From positions 16,373-80,372 of the forward strand of contig QAMI01000010.1 in assembly GCA_003150395.1 (NCBI GenBank): DNA of 64,000 bases. Direction: 5' to 3'. Origin of the DNA: Candidatus Gastranaerophilales bacterium (GTDB lineage Bacteria > Cyanobacteriota > Vampirovibrionia > Gastranaerophilales > Gastranaerophilaceae). This document shows, one piece after another, positions 26,231 through 34,588 of the stretch. A program made the translations under genes and the position numbers. The notes under the pieces were generated by a model. That model did no database searches. It saw only the letters and a program-made list of their open reading frames with translations, and had not been told where the DNA came from. Within the stretch, counting starts at the first letter, position 1; each line of letters opens with the position of its first letter.

Positions 26231-27460
26231 ATGAAAAATAGTAACATCTTATTAATAACTGAAAATTCGGCAGTATGGAAAAATTTGCAAGAAAAGCTTA
26301 TGCTTGTGAGAACTGGCGATAAAATAAAAATAATCGATTTTGCGCAAGCGTTTTCGGCTCTTGAGACAGAAAAACCATCAATTATATTTATATGTCTGGA
26401 AGAAAAATCTGCCATTTTGAAAATTATAGAATTTGTTAAAGAAAATTTGCCGAACTCTATTTTGATACTAGGCGTTGAAAATTATAATACTGATTTTATA
26501 ATCTCAATGTATGATGCTGGCGCAGCTGATTATGTTTTGAAAGATTCAAAGCCTGCTGATATCTTAATAAAAACAGTTAATGCTTTAAAAGTTGTTTCAG
26601 AAAGAGAAAGTGCATTAATAAATAAAAAACTTCTTGAAGATTTAGATGGGATTTCAGCAGAAGACGGTTTTTATACAGAAAAGTTCGCAAACGAACTTAT
26701 GGATAACCTTTTGAATACCGGCATGCCATCTTCGTTTTTAATTGTAACTTATGACGAATTGGACAGAGCTATGTTTGACTTTGAAAAGCTTTCTGATTCA
26801 ATCCGCAGCTCAATAAGAAATCGTGACATCGTTGTAAAACTCAGAAACGGTAAATTTTATATTTTGCTTGAAGATACTGAGATTAAAGGTGCTGAAATTG
26901 TTTTTGAAAAAATAAAAAAGACTTTAAACGGCGCCTTTAGAATAAAAGCCGGGCTATGTGAAGTTTCGGGAAAATCTTTTCAGGAGCTTGAGCAAAAGAC
27001 CACTGTCGCCTTAACTGATGCAATGCTGGGCGCTAATGATTATGTAATTTATCAGGAGAAAGCACTGCTCGAAGAAGAAGATTGGACCTTAGAGCCTGAA
27101 AATACTCAAAAAGATTTTAAATTATTCAAACAACTTTTTGTAAAGAAGATGGAAAATGTCATTACTCCGGTTTTTTATAAATTGCAAAATACTTATGACG
27201 GAACTCTTTCTGATACAAAAATTGAGCAATATACGGATGAAAACAGGTGTATATTTCATCTTAGAAGCCCAAAACAAACAAGCCGTCTGACAATTGTTTA
27301 TCCCGGTTTTGCAAAAGTTGTTATATATATTACGCACAGCGGACTTGACAGCCCTGAAAATAAAGAATACTCAATTCCGCTAAAAGACCTTACAGAGTTG
27401 CTGCTAACTGCGTTAACCGAAGATTTTATAAAAGATTATAAAAGCTGTATAGATAGTTAA
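26231..27460 (+). CDS. Degenerate receiver/GGDEF-like signalling protein
   Basis: 409 residues. Residues ~4-120 have the receiver fold order (NILLITENSAVW, IIFICLEEKSA, LILGVENY, YDAGAADYVLKDSKPADIL), but the phospho-acceptor Asp at the end of strand 3 is replaced (ICLEEK). Residues ~140-285 look like a GGDEF-type cyclase fold without the GG(D/E)EF loop (RNRDIVVKLRNGKFYILLEDT). The C-terminal ~110 residues were not recognised. It is likely a non-enzymatic sensor or scaffold. Five bases after ftsX, so a link to division control is a reasonable inference. Confidence 0.65.
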   Translation: MKNSNILLITENSAVWKNLQEKLMLVRTGDKIKIIDFAQAFSALETEKPSIIFICLEEKSAILKIIEFVKENLPNSILILGVENYNTDFIISMYDAGAADYVLKDSKPADILIKTVNALKVVSERESALINKKLLEDLDGISAEDGFYTEKFANELMDNLLNTGMPSSFLIVTYDELDRAMFDFEKLSDSIRSSIRNRDIVVKLRNGKFYILLEDTEIKGAEIVFEKIKKTLNGAFRIKAGLCEVSGKSFQELEQKTTVALTDAMLGANDYVIYQEKALLEEEDWTLEPENTQKDFKLFKQLFVKKMENVITPVFYKLQNTYDGTLSDTKIEQYTDENRCIFHLRSPKQTSRLTIVYPGFAKVVIYITHSGLDSPENKEYSIPLKDLTELLLTALTEDFIKDYKSCIDS

Positions 27461-27470
27461 GGAGAGATTT

Positions 27471-28016
27471 ATGAACGTATTAACCCCTGAAAATTCATTA
27501 TTGCTGGTTATCGATGTGCAGGAAAAACTTGTTAATGCACTTGATAAAGATATTATTGTAAAACGAGTTTCAAACCTTGTAAAATCAGCAAGACTGTTAA
27601 ATATTCCGGTTGTTGCCACTGAGCAATATCCAAAAGGTCTTGGTGCAACTGTTGAGGCCGTAAGTTTAGAATTTCCCGAAGATACACCGGTTTTTGAGAA
27701 AACTTCTTTTAATGCTCTTGAAGCAGACGGAGTTCTCGCAAAAATAAAAGCTTTTAATAAAAAGCAGGTTGTAATTTGCGGAATTGAAACACATATTTGT
27801 GTTCATCAAACAGCAGCAGCGCTCCTTAGAGAAGGTTATGAGGTTTATGTAGCTAAAGATGCATGTGCAAGCCGCAGTAAATATGAATTTAAACAGGGAA
27901 TAGAACTTATGGCTTCAAACGGAGTAAAAGTTTCGTGTGTTGAAATTGTTTTATTTGAATGGCTTAAAACAGCAAAAAATCCTTGTTTTAAAGAAATTCA
28001 GGCTTTGATTAAATAA
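27471..28016 (+). CDS. Isochorismatase-family cysteine hydrolase
   Basis: 181 residues. Triad marks of the family are visible: Asp in LLLVIDVQEKL (~res. 14-17), Lys in FEKTSFNAL (~res. 82) and the nucleophile Cys in GIETHICVHQTA (~res. 110-116). Members hydrolyse nicotinamide, N-carbamoylsarcosine or isochorismate; the substrate cannot be told from sequence. AAGGAGAG precedes the ATG, ten bases after the preceding gene. Confidence 0.88.
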   Translation: MNVLTPENSLLLVIDVQEKLVNALDKDIIVKRVSNLVKSARLLNIPVVATEQYPKGLGATVEAVSLEFPEDTPVFEKTSFNALEADGVLAKIKAFNKKQVVICGIETHICVHQTAAALLREGYEVYVAKDACASRSKYEFKQGIELMASNGVKVSCVEIVLFEWLKTAKNPCFKEIQALIK

Positions 28017-28044
28017 TTAGAAACTCGTTTTTCATAGTATAAAA

Positions 28045-28104
28045 AATAAAAAAGATTTTTCGCTGTCGTTCAGAATGACACAGAAGTGAAGAATCTTTTT
28101 TATT
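28045..28104. repeat. Hairpin element / bidirectional terminator with interspersed repeat, copy 2
   Basis: Outer arms AATAAAAAAGATTTTTC (28045-28061) and GAAGAATCTTTTTTATT (28088-28104) pair with one mismatch. The interior holds TTCAGAATGACA, shared with the element at 15956. It sits between convergent genes and could stop both transcripts. Confidence 0.6.
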
Positions 28105-28122
28105 TTCTGTAAATTTCCTCAA

Positions 28123-28791
28123 TCATTGTTGTGTCGTATAACCGTTATCCTCAACCGGATTACAGACATCTTTTGAATAGCCGAGATATACTTGTTTATC
28201 ATTACCTTTTATTAGAAAAACAAACAAGTCATGCCCCCATTTGTTTGGTTTTTTATGCCCATTTATATCAACAAGAAATATTTTTGTGTACATATAAGAT
28301 GCATTAAAGTATGTTACTATAATAGAGCCGTCGCTTAAAACATAAGCTGTATTTTTATTTAAAATGTTATTCTCCCAAAAACCGGAACAACCTGAAGTTT
28401 CAATTTCCTGTCCTCCAGGTTGTTCTTTATAAATAGTATCTACTCCTTTATATTTTGGGATGCATCCTTTTTTATAGGCATTGTTTTCACATTTTTGGAT
28501 GACGTTTAATGTTTTCAAAAATAATTCTGTAAATTCAACACACTGTGAGTTGTGTGTGTATTGATCAGGAGCATTGTCCTCAGTATAATAACAATCGAAA
28601 ACAGCTCCATTTTCGGCATAAACTTTTAGCAGTGCATTTGAATATGTATTATAAACTTTTTTAAACTGCTGTTTTAGAATGAAATTGTTTGCCCGATTTA
28701 TAAGCGATGGCAGAGTCATTACTGTTACAATTCCGATAATGCCGAGTGTAATCAAAACTTCAGCCATAGTGAAGCCAGTTAATCTTTTCAT
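28123..28791 (-). CDS. Prepilin-like protein
   Basis: 222 residues. Short leader MKRLTG followed by FTMAEVLITLGIIGIVTVM: prepilin peptidase site (Gly -1, Glu +5) and membrane/assembly helix. The C-terminal globular part has several Cys, LSDGSIIVTYF and the family signature VDINGHKKPNKWGHDLFVF. No poly-G tract in this copy, so it should be expressed constitutively. AAGGAG lies before the ATG. Single gene between a terminator element and a divergent small regulator gene. Probably a minor pilin or pseudopilin. Confidence 0.85.
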   Translation of the reverse strand: MKRLTGFTMAEVLITLGIIGIVTVMTLPSLINRANNFILKQQFKKVYNTYSNALLKVYAENGAVFDCYYTEDNAPDQYTHNSQCVEFTELFLKTLNVIQKCENNAYKKGCIPKYKGVDTIYKEQPGGQEIETSGCSGFWENNILNKNTAYVLSDGSIIVTYFNASYMYTKIFLVDINGHKKPNKWGHDLFVFLIKGNDKQVYLGYSKDVCNPVEDNGYTTQQ

Positions 28792-28890
28792 AAATACTCC
28801 TTATTAAGTTATAAAATTCTTTATAAATCATGAAAAATATTAAAATATCATGAAAATTATAACTTGTTTTAGAAATAAATGCAAGCAGAA

Positions 28891-28905
28891 TATAATTAGA
28901 TAATG
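28891..28905 (+). promoter_or_regulatory. TATAAT placed six bases before ATG (leaderless pattern)
   Basis: TATAAT, then TAGATA, then ATG 28903. No Shine-Dalgarno. Transcription would begin at or next to the A of ATG. Confidence 0.6.
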
Positions 28906-29109
28906 GATATTCGAAATGATATAAAGTATTATATGGCGCGCGAAGCTGTTACTTTTAAGCAGCTAGCAGCAATGATGAGTGAGAAAACTGGTAAAAAATA
29001 TACGATTAATACTCTTTCCGGAAAACTTATCCGTGAAAGCATTACACTTAAAGAAACTCTGCAAATTCTTGAACTTTTAGGATATAATATAAAAATTGAA
29101 AAGAATTAA
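28903..29109 (+). CDS. Small helix-turn-helix (XRE-like) protein
   Basis: 68 residues. It has the helical order of a Cro/XRE-type DNA-binding domain: VTFKQLAAMMSEKTG, then YTINTLSGKLIRESITLKE, then LQILELLGYNIKI. No other domain. It is divergent from the prepilin at 28123 and convergent with ribF, whose end it overlaps by four bases. It could control the prepilin, but this is inference. Confidence 0.7.
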   Translation: MDIRNDIKYYMAREAVTFKQLAAMMSEKTGKKYTINTLSGKLIRESITLKETLQILELLGYNIKIEKN

Positions 29110-30002
29110 AAATTTTGACGGATGTCTTGTTTGATTTGATTTTGAAGTTGTTCAAGCGATGAGAATTTCTTTTCCTGCCTGAGCATTTTCAGAAAACTAA
29201 TCTCAATTTCTTCGCCGTAAATATCTTTGTCAAAGTTAAGAAGATGCGTTTCAAGCGAGCGGCTTGTTGAGTCTGAAACGGTCGGTCGGACTCCAAAATT
29301 AGTAATTCCTTTGTGTATTTCCCCTCCGACTTTGACCTTTGCTGCATATACGCCGAAAGGTAAATCGATTAATTCTGATGGATAAATCAAATTTGCAGTT
29401 CTAAAACCGATAGTTCTGCCGAGTTTTTGTCCTTCAATAACCTTACCTTTGATTGAGAATTCATATCCCAGCATTTTGTTTGCCTTTTCAAGCAGACCGT
29501 CAAAAAGAAAATCTCTGATGGCCGTGCTGCTTATTGTTTGAATTCCTGCCTTTTGAGGCGGGATTTTGAAGTATTGGTAACCGAATTTTTGCGCTTCTTG
29601 CTCCAATAATTTTGTATCACCGGATTTGTTGAAGCCAAAATTATGGTTCCAGCCTGTGGTTATTGCACTTGGCGTGAAATGTTTTACTAAAATATCTTTT
29701 AAATATTCTTCACCTGTCAATCCGGAAATACTTTCAAAATCTAATTCAAAAAGATAATCCACTCCTAGTTCTGCAATTTTTTCTTCTCTACCGGTGCGTG
29801 TTAGAATATATTTTGGGCAGACCCCGTAAAAATAACAGCACGGGTGATTTGAAAAAGTTATGACCGCAGACTGAGTATTGTTTTCTTTTGCAAAACTTAC
29901 AGCCTGCTTTATTACAGCCTGATGCCCTTTATGCACCCCGTCAAAAAAACCGAGTGCTAATGATAAATTCGGAATTTTTTCTAGTTCTGAAAGTCTTTGC
30001 AT
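29106..30002 (-). CDS. ribF: Riboflavin kinase / FAD synthetase
   Basis: Bifunctional: phosphorylates riboflavin to FMN and adenylates it to FAD. 298 residues. N-terminal FAD synthetase domain with LALGFFDGVHKGHQAVI (nucleotidyl-transferase HxGH-type loop) and SSTAIRDFL; C-terminal kinase domain with GRTIGFRTANL (usual GRxLGFPTAN) and TNFGVRPTV plus LETHLLNFDKDIYG. TATAAT lies 11 bases before the ATG on the minus strand. Confidence 0.94.
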   Translation of the reverse strand: MQRLSELEKIPNLSLALGFFDGVHKGHQAVIKQAVSFAKENNTQSAVITFSNHPCCYFYGVCPKYILTRTGREEKIAELGVDYLFELDFESISGLTGEEYLKDILVKHFTPSAITTGWNHNFGFNKSGDTKLLEQEAQKFGYQYFKIPPQKAGIQTISSTAIRDFLFDGLLEKANKMLGYEFSIKGKVIEGQKLGRTIGFRTANLIYPSELIDLPFGVYAAKVKVGGEIHKGITNFGVRPTVSDSTSRSLETHLLNFDKDIYGEEIEISFLKMLRQEKKFSSLEQLQNQIKQDIRQNF

Positions 30003-30069
30003 GAGTTAATTAAATTATAATATAAATAAAGATGATTTCATTGATTCAATCAGGCAAGCCTGCGAGTTT

Positions 30070-31173
30070 TTAAAACTTAAATTCAACATTTTCGTCTTTT
30101 TTTCGTTTGATTAAATACGCAGCAACGATTGCCGTAAACGGTACGCACGCCAAAATTGCTATACTGCCTATTAATGCTGATAAAATTTCTGTTGAAACTT
30201 GATTTAAATTAAAGAATTTTTGTAAATCAATATTGCTTCCCAAAAGCACGAGCGGCAATGCGCTTCCCATATAAACTAATATCAGTGTATTTGACATTGT
30301 TCCGATGATGTCCCGGCCGACATTCATGCCAGACTTGAAAAGCTCAATAACACCTAAAGAAGTGTCTGTTTCGTGGATTTCGTTAATTGTACTTGCGATA
30401 GAAACAGAAGTGTCCATTAAAGCGCCTAACGCCGCAATTATCATTGAGGCAGATAAAATCCCTGTGAAACTTAAATCCGGACGGACTCCGTATAAAAATA
30501 CATTTTCCTCACCTGCAAAACCTGTTAAATGAGCCATGTAAATTGCAAGCATTGAAAGACCGCCGGCAAAAATTAAGCTGAACATAGTACCTAAAATTGC
30601 AGAAGAGCTTTTTGCATTAAATCCGCCGACAAGATAAATTGTGATAACTGTACTCAACACCCCAATAATTATTGCTGAAATTATCGGGCAGAAACCGTTT
30701 AATATTAGAGGCACCATAACTGCAAGTATAAGCACAACTGTTGCGATTATGGAAATTAAGCTGAATAATCCTTTTTTTCGTCCAATAGCTATTAAAATTG
30801 CACAAAATATAGCCCCAAAAAACAAAATTGAATTATCTCTTTTTAAATCCGCAATAAAAAAGTTTGTACCGCCCGTTTCATCTTCTTCAAGGTGTAGAAT
30901 TACTTTGTCACCTTTTTTTAGAGAAATATTGTAAGCCGGATTATCTGTTAAAAAATTAACAACTTGTTTCGTCTGATTTTTATATTCACCTGATAAAACT
31001 TTTACATCGACAATCTGCTGTGTATTTTGCTGGTTATCTTCTTCATCATTGTAAATATTTTGAATTGCTTCAACAATTCCGGTTTCAGAAGGCATAACCT
31101 TGTCTTCATTTGCAAATGCCGGCATAACCAATCCGGTTAAGATTATTACCAATAAAACTAAGAATTTTTTCAT
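30070..31173 (-). CDS. YibE/F-family membrane protein
   Basis: 367 residues. A signal-like N-terminus (MKKFLVLLVIILTGLVMPAFA) is followed by a short beta-rich exported part (GDKVILHLEEDETGG) and seven or so membrane helices from ~res. 115. The polar-membrane motif ALGALMDTSVSIASTINEI and the stretch GRDIIGTMSNTLILVYMGS are typical of YibE/F proteins. Substrate and role of this family are not settled. GGGGAT precedes the ATG. Downstream on the same strand is ribF after a 67-base gap. Confidence 0.85.
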   Translation of the reverse strand: MKKFLVLLVIILTGLVMPAFANEDKVMPSETGIVEAIQNIYNDEEDNQQNTQQIVDVKVLSGEYKNQTKQVVNFLTDNPAYNISLKKGDKVILHLEEDETGGTNFFIADLKRDNSILFFGAIFCAILIAIGRKKGLFSLISIIATVVLILAVMVPLILNGFCPIISAIIIGVLSTVITIYLVGGFNAKSSSAILGTMFSLIFAGGLSMLAIYMAHLTGFAGEENVFLYGVRPDLSFTGILSASMIIAALGALMDTSVSIASTINEIHETDTSLGVIELFKSGMNVGRDIIGTMSNTLILVYMGSALPLVLLGSNIDLQKFFNLNQVSTEILSALIGSIAILACVPFTAIVAAYLIKRKKDENVEFKF

Positions 31174-31232
31174 AAATATCCCCTTTTGTAAATAATTTTA
31201 GCATGAAAGTAATAATGTGATTATTCACGATG

Positions 31233-31260
31233 TTGAAAAAAAAATAATATATGTTATTAT
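31233..31260 (+). promoter_or_regulatory. Promoter of the second G-tract prepilin gene
   Basis: TTGAAA (31233-31238), 16-base spacer, TATTAT (31255-31260) with TGT before the -10. AAGGAG at 31283-31288 leads to ATG 31297 with 8 bases between. Confidence 0.7.
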
Positions 31261-31296
31261 GTATAAGTAGATAATATAAGAGAAGGAGTTGTAGGT

Positions 31297-32074
31297 ATGA
31301 AAAAGCAAGCTATGATTGAATTCCAGGGGGGGGGGGGCAGGTAAAAACACCCTGTTTAAAGGTTTATTAGACCTGAAAAATTTTAGATTTAATCGCAAAA
31401 AATATTATGGATTTACATTATCAGAAGTTTTAATAACACTAGTCATCATCGGAATTGTCGCATCAATGACCCTGCCTTCCCTAATCGGTAAATATCAGGA
31501 AAAACAGTGGAAAGTTGCCTATAAAAAAGCTTATTCAAGCATGTCACAGGCTTTTTTGCGTATGCAGGAGGATGGAGATTTTATTGACATAACTCCTCAA
31601 CGGGTTAGTGGAGAGAATTATTATACTCCAGCTATTGGTGAAAATTTTAAAATCATATCAAAGTATTTTAATTCAGTAAAAACATGTTTTGACGGAAATG
31701 CTGATGAATGCTGGGTGTGTGATAGCGGTCAATCTGGGAAGTTTTCCTCTGCCGCACCGAATTGGCTTGGTTGCAGTAAGGCAAGTTATGCGTTTGTAGA
31801 TTATTCCGGAATGGCCTGGTACCTTTATAGTAATCAGGAATTTCCTATACTTGTTGATGTAAACGGTAATAAAAATCCTAACAAGCTTGGTAAAGATAGA
31901 TTTGTTCTAAGATTTGCCTCAAAAGAAAGTATGGATGGTGCTGAGGGCAATCCTATGAATAATGTAAACTACACAGGTAATATAGACAGAATTGCACCAT
32001 GGTTTGATATAATAAATAAAAAGCGCTGGTGTCCAGATGGAAACTGTCTCTATAAAAGTTGGCTGTTAGAATAA
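31297..32074 (+). CDS. Prepilin-like protein with poly-G switch (frame OFF as written)
   Basis: ATG 31297 gives [15 protein letters not shown] and a stop at 31342 with the 12-G tract. With 11 Gs it reads [17 protein letters not shown]... and joins [20 protein letters not shown], a prepilin signal after an unusually long ~38-residue leader; full product 258 residues. The globular part has six or more Cys, an [12 protein letters not shown] strand and [19 protein letters not shown]. Its first ten codons nearly match those at 16094 and 39560. The 3' end overlaps the convergent ruvB gene by nine bases. Confidence 0.8.
31326..31337 (+). repeat. Poly-G tract, 12 bases
   Basis: Homopolymer after the codons for [10 protein letters not shown]. 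One G fewer would restore the full prepilin frame. Confidence 0.95.
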
Positions 32075-33148
32075 ATTCTTTTGTTCATTGATGTCGCGGT
32101 CATTGTAACCCAGGTGCCTGTATGTCGCGGGAGAAACCTTTCTTCCGCGCGGGGTACGCTGCAAAAGCCCTGCCTGTAAGAGAAACGGTTCACAAACATC
32201 TTCTATTGTTCTGACATCTTCCCCGATTGCAGCTGCAATTGTTTCAACTCCAACCGGCCCGCCATCGTATTTTTCAATGATAAGTTTTAAAAGGTTTCGA
32301 TCAGTACTATCCAATCCATAGCCGTCGATTTTTAAAATATCCAGAGAATCATTTGCAACATCCTCTGTAATTTTTCCGTCATGTTTCACAAGTGCAAAGT
32401 CGCTTACCCGTTTTACAAGACGGTTTGCTATACGCGGAGTGCCACGGGAACGACGTGCGATTGCATGCGCTCCTTCTTCAGTAATTTCAATGTTTAAAAT
32501 ACCTGCAGTACGTGCAATTACTGCAGCAAGTTCGTCTTCCGTGTAAAATTCCAGCCTATGAATTATCCCGAATCTGTCGCGGAGAGGACCTGATAATTCT
32601 CCGGCTTTTGTAGTTGCACCAATGAGCGTAAATTTTGGAAGCGGAACGCGAAGAGTTTTTACGGTTTGGCTTTTCCCTGTCGTCATGTCAAGGAAAAAGT
32701 CTTCCATTGCCGGATAAAGAATTTCTTCAGCAACTTTATTCAACCGGTGAATTTCATCGATAAAAAGAATTTCGCCGCCTTTTAAAGACATTAAAATTCC
32801 GATAATATCACGCGGACGCTCTAGTGCCGGGGCAGAAGTTATTCTAATCGGAACACCCATTTGTTCTGCAATTACGCCTGCAAGGGTGGTTTTTCCAAGC
32901 CCGGGCGGGCCGTAAAACAAAAGATGGTCAAGCGGCTGTTCACGTTTTTTTGCCGCTGCAATCGTGATTTTTAAAGTTTCTTTCAGCGCACTTTGACCTA
33001 TATATGTATCAAAAGATTTCGGGCGAATAGAATTTTCAAAATTCTTGTCGCATTCAATGCTTTCTGCCTTAATAACAGGGTTTTTGTGTGCGTTTATGTC
33101 CACGCGTTTGTGATTTTTCCCGAAATTGTCGTCTGAAATTATACTCAT
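32066..33148 (-). CDS. ruvB: Holliday junction branch-migration helicase RuvB
   Basis: Hexameric AAA+ motor that with RuvA drives branch migration. 360 residues from ATG 33148 (GGAG just upstream); an in-frame ATG at 33202 would add 18 residues without a ribosome site. Motifs: [11 protein letters not shown], Walker [13 protein letters not shown], Walker [11 protein letters not shown], sensor 1 [20 protein letters not shown], arginine finger region [10 protein letters not shown] and the C-terminal winged helix ending [20 protein letters not shown]. ruvA and ruvC are not in the window. Confidence 0.96.
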   Translation of the reverse strand: MSIISDDNFGKNHKRVDINAHKNPVIKAESIECDKNFENSIRPKSFDTYIGQSALKETLKITIAAAKKREQPLDHLLFYGPPGLGKTTLAGVIAEQMGVPIRITSAPALERPRDIIGILMSLKGGEILFIDEIHRLNKVAEEILYPAMEDFFLDMTTGKSQTVKTLRVPLPKFTLIGATTKAGELSGPLRDRFGIIHRLEFYTEDELAAVIARTAGILNIEITEEGAHAIARRSRGTPRIANRLVKRVSDFALVKHDGKITEDVANDSLDILKIDGYGLDSTDRNLLKLIIEKYDGGPVGVETIAAAIGEDVRTIEDVCEPFLLQAGLLQRTPRGRKVSPATYRHLGYNDRDINEQKNLF

Positions 33149-33247
33149 AATCTCCGTCTGCGTTTTGTATAATTTTTTTAATTGTTTATTTCTCAATTTC
33201 ATGATAGCATAAAATTAACTTATGGGATAGAAGAAGAAGGAGAAGTT

Positions 33248-34417
33248 ATGAAAGTTTCAGAACGTTTGGAAAAAATTCCTCCGTATTTGTTTGCGGAGAT
33301 TGATAGAAAAATCGCAGAAGCTAAGGCAAAAGGTTTTGATATTATAAGTTTAGGTATCGGGGATCCTGATACACCGACTTTAGCGCCGGTTGTTGAAGAA
33401 ATGCACAAGGCAATTGATAATCCTAAAAATCATGATTATCCGCCATATAACGGTACCGAGAAATTCCGAAAAGCCGCTTGCGATTGGATGAAAAGACGTT
33501 TTGGAGTTGAGTTGAACCCTGATACGGAAATGCTTGCAAATATTGGTTCAAAAGAAGCGATTGCGCATATTTTCTTTGCTTTTGTTGATAAAGGCGATTA
33601 TACTTTAGTACCGGATCCGGGCTATCCGGTTTATCATAATGCGACAATTTTTGCAGGCGGTACACCATATGAAATGCCGCTTTTAGAAGAAAACGGTTTC
33701 CTGCCTGATTTTGATAAAATTCCCGAAGACATTGCAAGAAAATCAAAATTGATGTTTTTGAATTATCCAAATAATCCAACAAGCGCTGTTGCTGATTTGG
33801 ATTTTTGGAAAAAAGCCGTAGATTTTTGTAAAAAATATGATATTTTGCTTTGTTCGGATATGGCGTATTCGGAAATGACATTTGACGGTTACAAAGCCCC
33901 TTCTGTTTTGCAGGTTGAAGGCGGAAAAGATGTTGCAATAGAGTTTTATTCTCATTCAAAATCTTACAATATGACGGGCTGGCGTGTCGGCTTTGTCTGC
34001 GGCAATGCTGATGCAGTGAAAGCTCTCGGAACAATTAAAAACAACATTGACAGCGGAACTTTTAAAGCAATTCAAGATGCAGCAGCAGCAGCGTTTACAG
34101 TAGACCAGTCTTTAATTGATAATTTAAACAAAATGTATCAAGAAAGACGCGACGCGGCTGAAAACGGTTTCCGCGAACTTGGATGGGACATTAAGCCTTC
34201 CAAAGCAACCTTTTATTTATGGCTTCCGGTTCCAAAAGGTATGACATCAGAAGAATTTGTGACAGTGATGCTTGAAAAAGCTCACGTTGTAGTTCCGCCC
34301 GGAAATGGTTATGGACGCTGCGGAGAAGGCTATTTCCGCGTTGCTTTGACTAAAGATATTGAAACTATTAAAAAAGCGATTCAACGCATGAAAGATGCCG
34401 GGATTCGGTATGCTTAG
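33248..34417 (+). CDS. dapL: LL-diaminopimelate aminotransferase
   Basis: PLP enzyme that makes LL-diaminopimelate directly from tetrahydrodipicolinate, the lysine and peptidoglycan route used by cyanobacteria, plants and chlamydiae. 389 residues from ATG 33248, preceded by AAGGAG; the open frame from 33182 adds an unlikely extension. Motifs: ISLGIGDPDTPT, NYPNNPTSA, the PLP lysine in SHSKSYNMTGWRVGF (~res. 238-250), and the C-terminal GYGRCGEGYFRVAL. Single gene, divergent from ruvB. Confidence 0.92.
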   Translation: MKVSERLEKIPPYLFAEIDRKIAEAKAKGFDIISLGIGDPDTPTLAPVVEEMHKAIDNPKNHDYPPYNGTEKFRKAACDWMKRRFGVELNPDTEMLANIGSKEAIAHIFFAFVDKGDYTLVPDPGYPVYHNATIFAGGTPYEMPLLEENGFLPDFDKIPEDIARKSKLMFLNYPNNPTSAVADLDFWKKAVDFCKKYDILLCSDMAYSEMTFDGYKAPSVLQVEGGKDVAIEFYSHSKSYNMTGWRVGFVCGNADAVKALGTIKNNIDSGTFKAIQDAAAAAFTVDQSLIDNLNKMYQERRDAAENGFRELGWDIKPSKATFYLWLPVPKGMTSEEFVTVMLEKAHVVVPPGNGYGRCGEGYFRVALTKDIETIKKAIQRMKDAGIRYA

Positions 34418-34423
34418 GCCGCG

Positions 34424-34522
34424 AATAAGTAAATGAGCGAATAAGTCTTTTGTAAAATAAATATTAGTAAAATCCAGCGATATCATAATACTGAAAAGAA
34501 CTTATTCCCCTATTTACTTATT
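34424..34522. repeat. Intergenic inverted repeat built from AATAAGT units
   Basis: Left arm 34424-34446 (AATAAGTAAAT, GAGC, GAATAAGT) pairs with 34500-34522 (ACTTATTC, CCCT, ATTTACTTATT): 19 of 23 positions. Each arm itself has two AATAAGT copies. It fills most of the gap between dapL and the next gene. Possibly a small interspersed repeat; also able to act as a terminator. Confidence 0.5.
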
Positions 34523-34549
34523 AACCTATTCACTTGCAAAAAAATCTCG

Positions 34550-34588
34550 TTGTACAAAATATAACCTTCATGATATAATCTCAGTATG
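34550..34588 (+). promoter_or_regulatory. Promoter with -10 six bases before ATG (leaderless pattern)
   Basis: TTGTAC (34550-34555), 18-base spacer, TATAAT (34574-34579), CTCAGT, ATG 34586. No Shine-Dalgarno. Confidence 0.7.

Noticed and set aside
33182..33247. N-terminal extension of DapL
   Set aside because: Twenty-two extra residues without a ribosome site; AAGGAG directly before ATG 33248 marks the start.
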